A stretch of DNA of 13,000 nucleotides, from assembly GCA_934230965.1 (NCBI GenBank), contig CAKQFW010000039.1, forward strand, positions 1 through 13,000, read 5' to 3'. The DNA is from an uncultured Prevotella sp. GTDB taxonomy: Bacteria; Bacteroidota; Bacteroidia; Bacteroidales; Bacteroidaceae. Below are positions 6,124-12,818 of the stretch, piece after piece. The stretch's first letter is position 1. The number at the start of each line of letters is the position of its first letter. A program made the translations under genes and the position numbers. The notes beneath the pieces were generated by a model that did not search any database, had not been told where the DNA came from, and worked only from the letters and a program-made list of their open reading frames with translations.

Positions 6124-7230
6124 TTATACATTAAAGCGGAAGTGCATGATGTCGCCATCTTGCACCACATACTCTTTGCCTTCGATGCCCAGCTTTCCAG
6201 CCTCGCGCACGGCAGCCTCAGAGCCATACTTGATATAGTCGTCATACTTAATAACCTCGGCACGGATGAAGCCCTTCTCAAAGTCGGTGTGGATAACGCC
6301 AGCACACTGCGGAGCCTTCCAGCCCTTATGGTATGTCCAGGCCTTTACCTCCATCTCGCCAGCGGTGATAAAGGTTTCGAGGTTCAGCAGCTCGTAAGCC
6401 TTCTTTATCAGGCGGTTAACGCCGCTCTCCTCCAAGCCCAGTTCGTCGAGGAACATCTTTTTATCTTCGTAGGTCTCAAGCGAGGCAATGTCTTCCTCGG
6501 TCTTGGCAGCGATGACGAGCATCTCGGCACCCTCTTCCTTGGCCACCTTGGCAATCATCTCCGAATACTGGTTGCCGGTCTTGGCAGCTGTCTCGTCAAC
6601 GTTGCACACATACAGCACAGGCTTGGCGGTGAGCAAGAACAGGTCGTGAGCGTAGCGCTGCTCTTCTTTGCTCTCAAACTCTACGGTGCGGGCGTTCAGG
6701 CCCTTGTCGAGGGCTGCCTTGTAGGCTTCGAGCACGCTCACAGCCACCTTGGCATCTTTGTTGTTGCCTATGGCGGCTATCTTCTGCTGCTTAGCCAGCT
6801 GACCCTCAATGGTTTCGAGGTCTTTCAGCTGCAGCTCGGTGTCGATAATCTCTTTGTCTTCTAAGGGGTTAACGCTGGCACCGCCTTCGCGCACGATGTT
6901 GTCGTCGTCGAAGCAGCGCAGCACATGAATAATAGCGTCGGTCTCGCGGATGTTTCCCAAGAATTTGTTGCCAAGGCCCTCGCCTTTGCTGGCACCTTTC
7001 ACCAGTCCGGCAATGTCTACAATCTCGCAGGTGGCGGGCACGATGCGTCCCGGGTGCACAATCTCGGCTAGACGGGTGAGGCGCTCGTCGGGCACGGTGA
7101 TCACACCTACGTTAGGCTCGATGGTGCAGAAGGGGAAGTTGGCTGCCTGCGCCTTAGCGCTTGAGAGACAGTTGAAGAGGGTCGACTTGCCCACGTTGGG
7201 AAGTCCTACAATACCACATTTTAATGACAT
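6124..7230 (-). CDS. ychF: Redox-regulated ATPase YchF
   Basis: YchF is an Obg-related P-loop NTPase that prefers ATP; it associates with ribosomes and takes part in translation and the oxidative-stress response (family knowledge). The 368-residue length is normal (about 363 in E. coli). Seen in order are the Walker A/G1 GLPNVGKST (9-17), DIAGLVKGAS (72-81, G3), a helical coiled-coil insert around 120-200, NVDE at 210-213 in place of the GTPase NKxD (the change behind ATP preference), and a C-terminal TGS domain (roughly 280-365) with WTYHKGWKAPQCAGVIHTDF and ending DGDIMHFRFNV. The ATG at 7230-7228 follows an A-rich leader and a 9-bp tandem repeat in a 127-bp gap after the DUF4294 gene. The stop is TAA. 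Confidence 0.96.
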   Translation of the reverse strand: MSLKCGIVGLPNVGKSTLFNCLSSAKAQAANFPFCTIEPNVGVITVPDERLTRLAEIVHPGRIVPATCEIVDIAGLVKGASKGEGLGNKFLGNIRETDAIIHVLRCFDDDNIVREGGASVNPLEDKEIIDTELQLKDLETIEGQLAKQQKIAAIGNNKDAKVAVSVLEAYKAALDKGLNARTVEFESKEEQRYAHDLFLLTAKPVLYVCNVDETAAKTGNQYSEMIAKVAKEEGAEMLVIAAKTEEDIASLETYEDKKMFLDELGLEESGVNRLIKKAYELLNLETFITAGEMEVKAWTYHKGWKAPQCAGVIHTDFEKGFIRAEVIKYDDYIKYGSEAAVREAGKLGIEGKEYVVQDGDIMHFRFNV

Positions 7231-7272
7231 ATTTTCTTTATTTTTTTATTGTTGTTGTTTTATTTTTTGGGG

Positions 7273-7343
7273 GGCTTATAGGTCTTATGGGTCTTATAGG
7301 GCTTATAGGTCTTATAGGTCCTATAGGGCTTATAGGCCTTACC
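7273..7343. repeat. 9-bp tandem array
   Basis: G[GT]CTTATAG units repeat with exact 9-bp spacing: CTTATA or a one-base variant starts at 7275, 7284, 7293, 7302, 7311, 7320 and 7329, and a partial unit follows at 7338. On the minus strand units read TATAAGCCC or TATAAGACC, which resembles the AAGCCTNTAT unit of the other arrays in the opposite orientation. It lies between DUF4294 and ychF. Confidence 0.85.
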
Positions 7344-7357
7344 CTTTTTGCCTGCCC

Positions 7358-8014
7358 TTAAATCTGTCCTGCCTCTACCATGAGCACTACGCGCTCGGTG
7401 AGGCGGTCGGCGCCGTCGCGGTCATATTTCTTGGCGAGGCTGGCGCCGAAGAGGGCGGCAAAGGCTTGGTAGAAGCCGGCACGAATGGGGCCAAGGAAGG
7501 CCTGTATGAGCTGGTATGACGACGAGTTGCACTCGCGATACACCAGCTTGATGAGCAGTTTACCTTGCTGGTAGCTCAACTTCTTCATGCGCGGCGTATA
7601 TTCTTTTTTGATGTCGCGCTCTACCTGTTTCATGTGCTCGTCGCGTGCCTTTTTGTTGGGCAGCGTCTGCAGATACTCGTAGGTTTCGAGAATGATGGTG
7701 TTCACCTCCTTGGCAATGGGCAGCACCTTTTTCACGTTGTAAACCAGGCGGTTATAGGCCATACGCTGCTTCTCGTTGGCAAACACAGGCTGCGGATAGC
7801 AGTAAATGTTGTTCAGCTCTACATATTGTATGCTGTCTTTTCCGCTGAGCACCTTGCCCACCTTTACCATGGGCACGAAGGTGGGGTCGTCCATGTTCAC
7901 CTCACGGTCTTCGGGGTGCACCTGAAGGTTGTGCGGCGTCTGTGCCAGCGCCGTGTGGGGAGCCACGAAGGCGGCGGCCAAGAAGAGCAATACCAAAGTG
8001 ATGATGTTACGCAT
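7358..8014 (-). CDS. DUF4294 secreted protein
   Basis: I recognise the Bacteroidetes-specific DUF4294 family, whose function is unknown. The 218-residue product has a type I signal peptide (MRNIITLVLLFLAAAFVAPH then TALA, with cleavage likely after ALA, leaving QTPHN), so it is predicted to be periplasmic. The conserved block runs from about residue 60 to 200: VELNNIYCYPQPVF, a helical NRLVYNVKKVLPIAKEVN segment, YEYLQTLPNKKARDEHMKQV, KEYTPRMKKLSYQQGKLLIK, and LVYRECNSSSYQLIQAFLGP. The pattern is a lysine-rich helical domain without obvious catalytic residues. It starts 18 bp after the DUF3108 stop, so the two are probably one transcript. The stop is TAA. Confidence 0.85.
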   Translation of the reverse strand: MRNIITLVLLFLAAAFVAPHTALAQTPHNLQVHPEDREVNMDDPTFVPMVKVGKVLSGKDSIQYVELNNIYCYPQPVFANEKQRMAYNRLVYNVKKVLPIAKEVNTIILETYEYLQTLPNKKARDEHMKQVERDIKKEYTPRMKKLSYQQGKLLIKLVYRECNSSSYQLIQAFLGPIRAGFYQAFAALFGASLAKKYDRDGADRLTERVVLMVEAGQI

Positions 8015-8032
8015 GGCGACAAGGTTTTTTGT

Positions 8033-8836
8033 TTATTTCACGATACATCCCACGGGCGACTTCAACCCCTTCATGCTGGTGAGGAAGGCTTTGGCCGACC
8101 CAAACTTCAGGAACATGTCGAGGCGGATGGGCACGTGGTTTTCGTCGTCGCTGATGTAGAAGCGCACAATCTCTTTATACTTGCCATCGTCTTTCTCGAG
8201 ATACGACAGCTGCAGGCAGCGATATTTCACGCCGTTGTCGGCCTTCACGTTGGTTTTTCCGCGATAGCGTATCATGGCGGGGTCGAGGTTTTTGCCATCG
8301 GCCATGGTGAAATTTACGGTGTAGCCCTTCTTCCAACCCTCGGGGTTGAAGCTGCGGGCGCGCATAAACATGTTTAGCATGTCGAACACGCACTGCGTAT
8401 GGGTGCTGTTCTTCCACATGTGCGACCCGTCGTTCTTCTGGCGGTGCTGGCGCACGTGCTGCTGCCCGTCGGGGTAGCTGTAAAACACCTCGTCGACGGT
8501 GTATCGCGACCCTTCGCGGGCGCCCTTACGAAAATAGAGAGGCGCCAGCTCGGTGGTGCCGTAGCACAACAGGGTGTCGCGAAGGACGAACATATCGTCA
8601 ACGCGCTTGTTGCCACGGGTGATGAGCGACGAGCGGTAGGCATGATGCCCACGATACTGACTCTGCACGGTAGACATTGATGCCGTGCCGGCCTTTACCC
8701 ACACAAACTTCCAGTTGTAGTAGAGGTTGTAGGCCAAAAACTCGCCCGACTTGAAGGCGGTGTTCTTAAAGTTGCACTGGGCCTGAGCCGCAAAGGCTGC
8801 AAAGACCAAGAGCAGTGTTGCTATTGTTTTTTTCAT
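8033..8836 (-). CDS. DUF3108 secreted protein
   Basis: This fits the DUF3108 family of periplasmic or outer-membrane-associated proteins of unknown function. I start it at the ATG at 8836-8834 because the protein then opens with a clean signal peptide (MKKTIATLLLVFAAFAAQA, cleavage before QC); an in-frame ATG 51 bp upstream would add 17 residues drawn from the repeat-rich gap. That gives 267 residues. Conserved-looking stretches are FKSGEFLAYNLYYNWKFVWV (about 25-44), KAGTASMSTV, RVDDMFVLRD, the middle VFDMLNMFMRARSFNP, and a C-terminal beta-rich part (RYRGKTNVKADNGVKYRCLQ, IVRFYISDDENHVPIRLDMF). The mature N-terminus begins QC, but the residues before it do not form a lipobox, so lipidation is unlikely. 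Neighbours suggest an envelope role. Confidence 0.82.
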   Translation of the reverse strand: MKKTIATLLLVFAAFAAQAQCNFKNTAFKSGEFLAYNLYYNWKFVWVKAGTASMSTVQSQYRGHHAYRSSLITRGNKRVDDMFVLRDTLLCYGTTELAPLYFRKGAREGSRYTVDEVFYSYPDGQQHVRQHRQKNDGSHMWKNSTHTQCVFDMLNMFMRARSFNPEGWKKGYTVNFTMADGKNLDPAMIRYRGKTNVKADNGVKYRCLQLSYLEKDDGKYKEIVRFYISDDENHVPIRLDMFLKFGSAKAFLTSMKGLKSPVGCIVK

Positions 8837-8878
8837 TGTTGTTATTTTTTTTAGGGTGATAGGGCCTTTTGGGCGGGG

Positions 8879-8947
8879 AAGCCTCACTAAGCCGAGAGGG
8901 TGATAAGCCTCACTAAGCCTTTATAGGCCTTTCTAAGCCGAGGGGAC
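8879..8947. repeat. AAGCC-unit array, copy 3 (10/16-bp units)
   Basis: Units start at 8879, 8889, 8905, 8915, 8925 and 8935: steps of 10, 16, 10, 10, 10. It ends with AAGCCGAGGGG, like copy 2, and lies between the DUF3108 start and the GTGAAAA element at 8962-9009. Confidence 0.8.
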
Positions 8948-8961
8948 TATAGGGCGTAAGA

Positions 8962-9009
8962 GCGGCAAAGCCATAGGATTTTTCACTTTTCACTTTTCAC
9001 TTTTCCCTT
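8962..9009 (-). repeat. GTGAAAA array plus core, copy 3
   Basis: This touches the stop codon of the Big_5 lipoprotein gene. Minus-strand units GGGAAAA and three GTGAAAA are followed by ATCCTATGGCTTTGCCGCT. The core matches copy 1 at all but one base. Confidence 0.8.
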
Positions 9010-11020
9010 ATTTAAATCTTTCCGGCAGCTCTATGCCCATCTTCTGTGCTCGTTGCAGGTTGCGCTTGCGCACCGTTTTTTGTGTTTCGCCTTTCTGCTT
9101 GGTGATGGCCGAAGGCTTCTGTCGGTCGAAGGGTCGGTCGAGGGGGTTCCACTGTCTTGACACGTCCCACTTGCGTTTGCAGTCGATGCTCTCGGGATAG
9201 TAGAACACGCGTTCGGGCTGACGGTTGTCGGTGTAACAGCCTGTGTCCCAGCGGCCATTGTCGTTTTCGTCGTCAATCATTCGTAGGTAGTATGTGTTTT
9301 CGGGCACATACTCGAACAGCACGTTGCCATTGCGTGTGGCGAGCTGTTTCACCACCTTGTCGTTGCTGTCGAGCAGCTGCACCACCACTGGTTTTCCTTC
9401 GAAACCACTGATGTTGATGTCCAGCGTGCCATATTGGTCGGGGCCTTGCACCTTGAAGCCACGCTTCACGGGTGGCGTTACCAGACCGTAGAGGTCGGTA
9501 AAGGCCAGGGTGTCAATCTCCAGACTATATTCTATGTCGGGCTGCCAGTCGGCACGCAACCTATATTCGCGGTGGTGCTGCAGCGGCAGCGAGTCGGCCT
9601 CGGCCACAACCAGTTGGCACTTAGCACGATACCACAGCGTGTCGTGCTTGGCGTATAGGTGTATGGCGGCGGTGTCGATGCGCTCGATGGGCGTGTTAAA
9701 GGCCAGCGAGATGTTTTGCTGCGGCGAGAAGTCGGAGGGCACCACGAGGTTCATGTCGAGGGGTTTGGGCGGCATGATGCTGTCGTATGGCTCGCCCCGT
9801 CGGCGTTTCTTTTCTTGCTGCTTGAACCAGTCGTCGTAGGCTTTTTTCTCAAGCTTTGCGCGGCGCTCGCGATTGATTTTGTTCACCAGCGTCAGCGTGT
9901 CGGTTTGCGGCTGCAGCTGCCCTAAGCTGTCGGTTTGCAGATAGCGAGCCTCCAGTGTCAGCGTGTCGCGTTGCACCAGGGCGGTGTCGCGCAGCCAGTA
10001 GTGTATGGTGTCGGCGCGCAGCGAGGGCTCTACGAGGAAGGCGTTGTCGCTGTCGAAGTCGAGACCCTTTATCTCGGGCAACGTGCCATCGCCATAGCTG
10101 AAGTAGAGGCTGATGCAGTTGGGCTCTTTGCGCTCGCTCTTAATGAAATAGCGGTCGGTAAGCGTCTCGGTGAAGGCGCGCAGCACCAGCTCGTCGGGCA
10201 TAAAGCGCTGATATTTAACCTGTTCAATGTTTTTGATGTGCAGCGAGTCGGCCCACAGCGTGTCTTGGCGCATGGCCGAGGTAACGTAGGGACTGATGGT
10301 GTCGGTAGAGAAGGCTATCTGCTCGCTCTTTTGCGAGAAGCAGTAGTTGCCATCGGCATCGGCCAGCGCCATCACATGATAGGTGCCGGGCGCCACACCA
10401 CGAATGATGAAGTGGCCCTTGCTGTCGGCACGGGCCACACGCAGCAGCGGCGTGGTGAGAAATGTGCTGTCGTTAAACTCAGGGGCGCTATACAATCCCA
10501 CCAGTATGCCTTTTACAGGTTCAAGGTTTTCGGCCAGCACCACGTTGCCCTCTACCTGAAGGGTGTCGATGTTATTGCCCGTTGAGAACGAGTAGGTGAA
10601 GTTGCCCAAGGGGTTGCTCTCGTTGTTGTCGACGATAGCGTCGGAGAAGTCGATGGTGTAGGTGGTGTTAGCGCGCAGCGAGTCGAGCAGTTTCACCTCG
10701 ATGCGTTTTCCGGCAGCTTTTATTTCGGGCTGCTCGAGCTGTGGCGGCGACACCACCACCTTTTCGCTGGCGTTCTCAAGCTTGATATATTCGTCGAAGA
10801 AGATGCTCACCTTCTTTTGCGAACTATGCACAGCGCCTTGTGCTGGCGACGCCCCTATGACACGTGGCGGCGTCTCGTCATACCAGCCGCCGTCGGGCTG
10901 ACCCATTCGGGCACAGGAGGCGAGCAGCAGACAACCTGCCACACAAACCATCAGCACCAGTGCCATCATTAAGCTCTGGCGGTGGGCTTTCAGCGCAATA
11001 TGTTTTATAATATTTATCAT
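9008..11020 (-). CDS. Ig-like (Big_5) lipoprotein
   Basis: A large (670-residue) Bacteroidetes outer-envelope lipoprotein of unknown role. The N-terminus has basic residues (KAHRQ), a hydrophobic stretch and the lipobox LLASC, with the modified cysteine at 36, so Lgt should lipidate it. After MGQPDGGWYDETPPRV comes a Big_5 (SbsA-type Ig-like) domain at about 45-150 (SIFFDEYIKLENASEKVVVS ... TYTIDFSDAIVDNN ... GNFTYSFSTG). Then a carboxypeptidase-regulatory-like beta domain follows at about 155-240 (GHFIIRGVAPGTYHVMALAD). The middle and C-terminal parts are beta-rich with unknown folds; the end is strongly basic (TVRKRNLQRAQKMGIELPER). It may be a structural or surface adaptor; no catalytic motif is visible. 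The 228-bp gap before it carries a TTAGCAA array. An alternative start at Met18 or Met19 would remove the basic n-region. Confidence 0.85.
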   Translation of the reverse strand: MINIIKHIALKAHRQSLMMALVLMVCVAGCLLLASCARMGQPDGGWYDETPPRVIGASPAQGAVHSSQKKVSIFFDEYIKLENASEKVVVSPPQLEQPEIKAAGKRIEVKLLDSLRANTTYTIDFSDAIVDNNESNPLGNFTYSFSTGNNIDTLQVEGNVVLAENLEPVKGILVGLYSAPEFNDSTFLTTPLLRVARADSKGHFIIRGVAPGTYHVMALADADGNYCFSQKSEQIAFSTDTISPYVTSAMRQDTLWADSLHIKNIEQVKYQRFMPDELVLRAFTETLTDRYFIKSERKEPNCISLYFSYGDGTLPEIKGLDFDSDNAFLVEPSLRADTIHYWLRDTALVQRDTLTLEARYLQTDSLGQLQPQTDTLTLVNKINRERRAKLEKKAYDDWFKQQEKKRRRGEPYDSIMPPKPLDMNLVVPSDFSPQQNISLAFNTPIERIDTAAIHLYAKHDTLWYRAKCQLVVAEADSLPLQHHREYRLRADWQPDIEYSLEIDTLAFTDLYGLVTPPVKRGFKVQGPDQYGTLDINISGFEGKPVVVQLLDSNDKVVKQLATRNGNVLFEYVPENTYYLRMIDDENDNGRWDTGCYTDNRQPERVFYYPESIDCKRKWDVSRQWNPLDRPFDRQKPSAITKQKGETQKTVRKRNLQRAQKMGIELPERFK

Positions 11021-11030
11021 TCAAAAATAA

Positions 11031-11165
11031 CAAATTAGCAAATAAATTAGCAAGGCCCCCAAAAATTAGCAAAGGACAAATTAGCAAGCCCCCAAAATAG
11101 CGAAAGCCAAATTAACAAGCCCCCAAAAATAGCAAAAGCCAAAATACCAAAACCCAAATTAGCAA
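11031..11165. repeat. TTAGCAA repeat array
   Basis: The leader of the Big_5 lipoprotein gene contains five exact TTAGCAA motifs (11035, 11047, 11066, 11081, 11159) and several one-base variants (TAGCGAA, TTAACAA, TAGCAAA), with repeated CCCCCAAAA blocks between them. Spacing is irregular. On the mRNA strand it reads TTGCTAATTT with GGGGG runs. No gene is present; function unknown. Confidence 0.65.
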
Positions 11166-11173
11166 GGCCATTC

Positions 11174-11227
11174 ACTCCCCTCCATAAGGGGAGGGGGAAG
11201 CCGCGCAAGCGGCGCGGGGGTGGGGCT
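11174..11227 (-). repeat. Double-hairpin repeat after GH3 gene (copy 2)
   Basis: The stems are CTCCCCT (11175-11181) with AGGGGAG (11187-11193), and GCCGC-GCAA-GCGGC (11200-11213), followed by GCGCGGGGGTGGGGCT. Stems match the copy after argS, while both loops differ (CCATA here against a GAC-centred loop there; GCAA against GAA). It lies 21 bp past the GH3 stop codon. Confidence 0.75.
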
Positions 11228-11248
11228 ATGGCTGTGGGGGAGGGGCTT

Positions 11249-12757
11249 TTATTTATTCATCTCAATCAATTCCTCAATAGTAGCTCGACCATTCGACAGT
11301 CGGGGCACCTTATGTTGTCCGCCCAACTTGCCTTTTGCTTTCAGCCAGTCGTCGAAGAGGTGTGGGCGAGCCTTTATCACCTCGAGCGGCTGCAGCGTGA
11401 TGTCGTGCGAGCGCTTGGCCTCGTAGTCGCTGTTCACCTGTTGCAGGTGCTGGTCGAGGCATTGTGCGAAGTGTTCGAGCGAGTCGGGTTCCTTGGCAAA
11501 TTCTATTACCCACTGGTGTCGACACTTGGCGTTGGCATCCATGAAGACGGGTGCCGCCGTATATTCGCTCACCTGAGCCCCCGTCTGCTCACAGGCATAC
11601 TGCAGGCCGCGTTCGGCATTGTCTTGAATAAGCTCTTCGCCAAAGGCGTTGATAAAATATTTTGTGCGACCCGTGATGATAAACTTATACGGGTTGCGCT
11701 GGGTAAACATTACGGTGTCGCCTATCATGTAGCGCCACAGTCCGCACGACGTGCTGATCACCATGGCATAGTTTACGCCCTCTTCTACACCCCACAAGGG
11801 CACGGCCTCGGCGTCGGGGCGTCCTACCTGGTCGAGGGGGATAAATTCGTAGAACACGTCGTAGTCAGACATCAGCAACATCGACTTATCGTTGGGGTCG
11901 TCTTGTATGCCGAAGAAACCTTCTGAGGCGTTGTACGTCTCCATATAGTGCATATTGGGCGAGGTAATAATCTGCTCATACTGAGGGCGGTAAGGCGTGA
12001 AGGCGATGCCGCCGTGGAAAAACACCTCAAGGTTGGGCCACACCTCGTTGATGTGTTTCTTGCCCGATATCTCGAGCACGCGCACCAGCACCGACAGCAT
12101 CCACGAGGGCACGCCCGACAGGTTGGTAACATTCTGCTTGAGTGTTTCGTGGGCTATGCGGTCGCGCTTCACCTCGAAGTCGGAGAGCAAGGCTGTCTGC
12201 TTCTTCGGCGTGCGCACCAGGTTTACCAGCGGGTTGATATTTTCGATGAGGATGGCGCTGAGGTCGCCCACCAGCGAGCCCGACAAGTTATAATTGGGCG
12301 AGTGTGAGCCTCCCAATATCAGACCTTTGCCATCAAACATACGGCTCTTGGGGTTGTTCTTCAGGTAGAGGGCCACCACGTCGGTGCCGCCCTGATAGTG
12401 TATGTGCTTGAGACCTTCGGCCGAAACAGGAATAAACTTGCTCTTATCGTTGGTGGTGCCCGACGATTTGGCATACCATTTCACCACGCCAGGCCATAGC
12501 ACGTCGGCCTCGCCATGACGCATACGGTCGATGTCGGCTTTCAGTTCTTCGTAAGTATTGATGGGCACATTGTGTGCAAAATCTTCATACGTGTGGGTGG
12601 TGGCGAAGAGGTGGGCGCGGCCATACTGTGTGTTGGCGGCACGGTTGAGGAGGCGGCGCAGCACCTCGCGTTGTAAATCAGCGGCACCCGTCTGGTGGCG
12701 CTCCAGTTTTATCTGTCGAGGCAAGAACAACTTGCCAGCCAGTGATGTCAAACTCAT
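11249..12757 (-). CDS. GH3 auxin-responsive-promoter family protein
   Basis: This is a bacterial member of the GH3 fold, related to plant acyl-acid amido synthetases of the adenylate-forming (ANL) superfamily. Bacterial substrates are unknown; by analogy it should activate a carboxylate with ATP and join it to an amine or other acceptor. The 502 residues are full length. The ATP-binding motif is YAKSSGTTNDKSKFIPVS (95-112); FHGGIAFTPY lies at 247-256; YNASEG at 275-280 matches the second adenylate-forming motif; GLWRYMIGD (339-347) and TGRTKYF (362-368) form the third, the Asp binding the ribose hydroxyls. A smaller C-terminal domain follows from about 380. The ATG at 12757-12755 has an AAGGTG Shine-Dalgarno-like site 7 nt before it and a promoter about 30 bp upstream. 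It is the first gene of the leftward series. The stop is TAA. Confidence 0.93.
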   Translation of the reverse strand: MSLTSLAGKLFLPRQIKLERHQTGAADLQREVLRRLLNRAANTQYGRAHLFATTHTYEDFAHNVPINTYEELKADIDRMRHGEADVLWPGVVKWYAKSSGTTNDKSKFIPVSAEGLKHIHYQGGTDVVALYLKNNPKSRMFDGKGLILGGSHSPNYNLSGSLVGDLSAILIENINPLVNLVRTPKKQTALLSDFEVKRDRIAHETLKQNVTNLSGVPSWMLSVLVRVLEISGKKHINEVWPNLEVFFHGGIAFTPYRPQYEQIITSPNMHYMETYNASEGFFGIQDDPNDKSMLLMSDYDVFYEFIPLDQVGRPDAEAVPLWGVEEGVNYAMVISTSCGLWRYMIGDTVMFTQRNPYKFIITGRTKYFINAFGEELIQDNAERGLQYACEQTGAQVSEYTAAPVFMDANAKCRHQWVIEFAKEPDSLEHFAQCLDQHLQQVNSDYEAKRSHDITLQPLEVIKARPHLFDDWLKAKGKLGGQHKVPRLSNGRATIEELIEMNK

Positions 12758-12764
12758 ATTTTTA

Positions 12765-12818
12765 CACCTTATTTATAATAAAATACAAAATTACCTCATT
12801 CTTTTTAGATAGGGCAAT
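12765..12818 (-). promoter_or_regulatory. Promoter and ribosome site of the GH3 gene
   Basis: The minus strand reads TAATTTTG (12786-12793), a full match to the -7 consensus TAnnTTTG, with ATTG (12815-12818) 21 bp upstream as a weak -33 element. AAGGTG (12765-12770) sits 7 nt before the ATG and is Shine-Dalgarno-like, which is unusual for this phylum. The leader would be only about 20-25 nt. Confidence 0.55.

Noticed and set aside
4035..8947. Regular arrays considered as CRISPR
   Set aside because: Units are 7-16 bp, spacers are absent or 3-6 bp, and no cas gene is present.
11022..11029. TATTTTTG on the minus strand, a perfect -7 promoter match
   Set aside because: It touches the ATG of the lipoprotein gene, so transcription would start at or inside the start codon and remove the signal-peptide n-region. 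Chance match in AT-rich repeat sequence is more likely.
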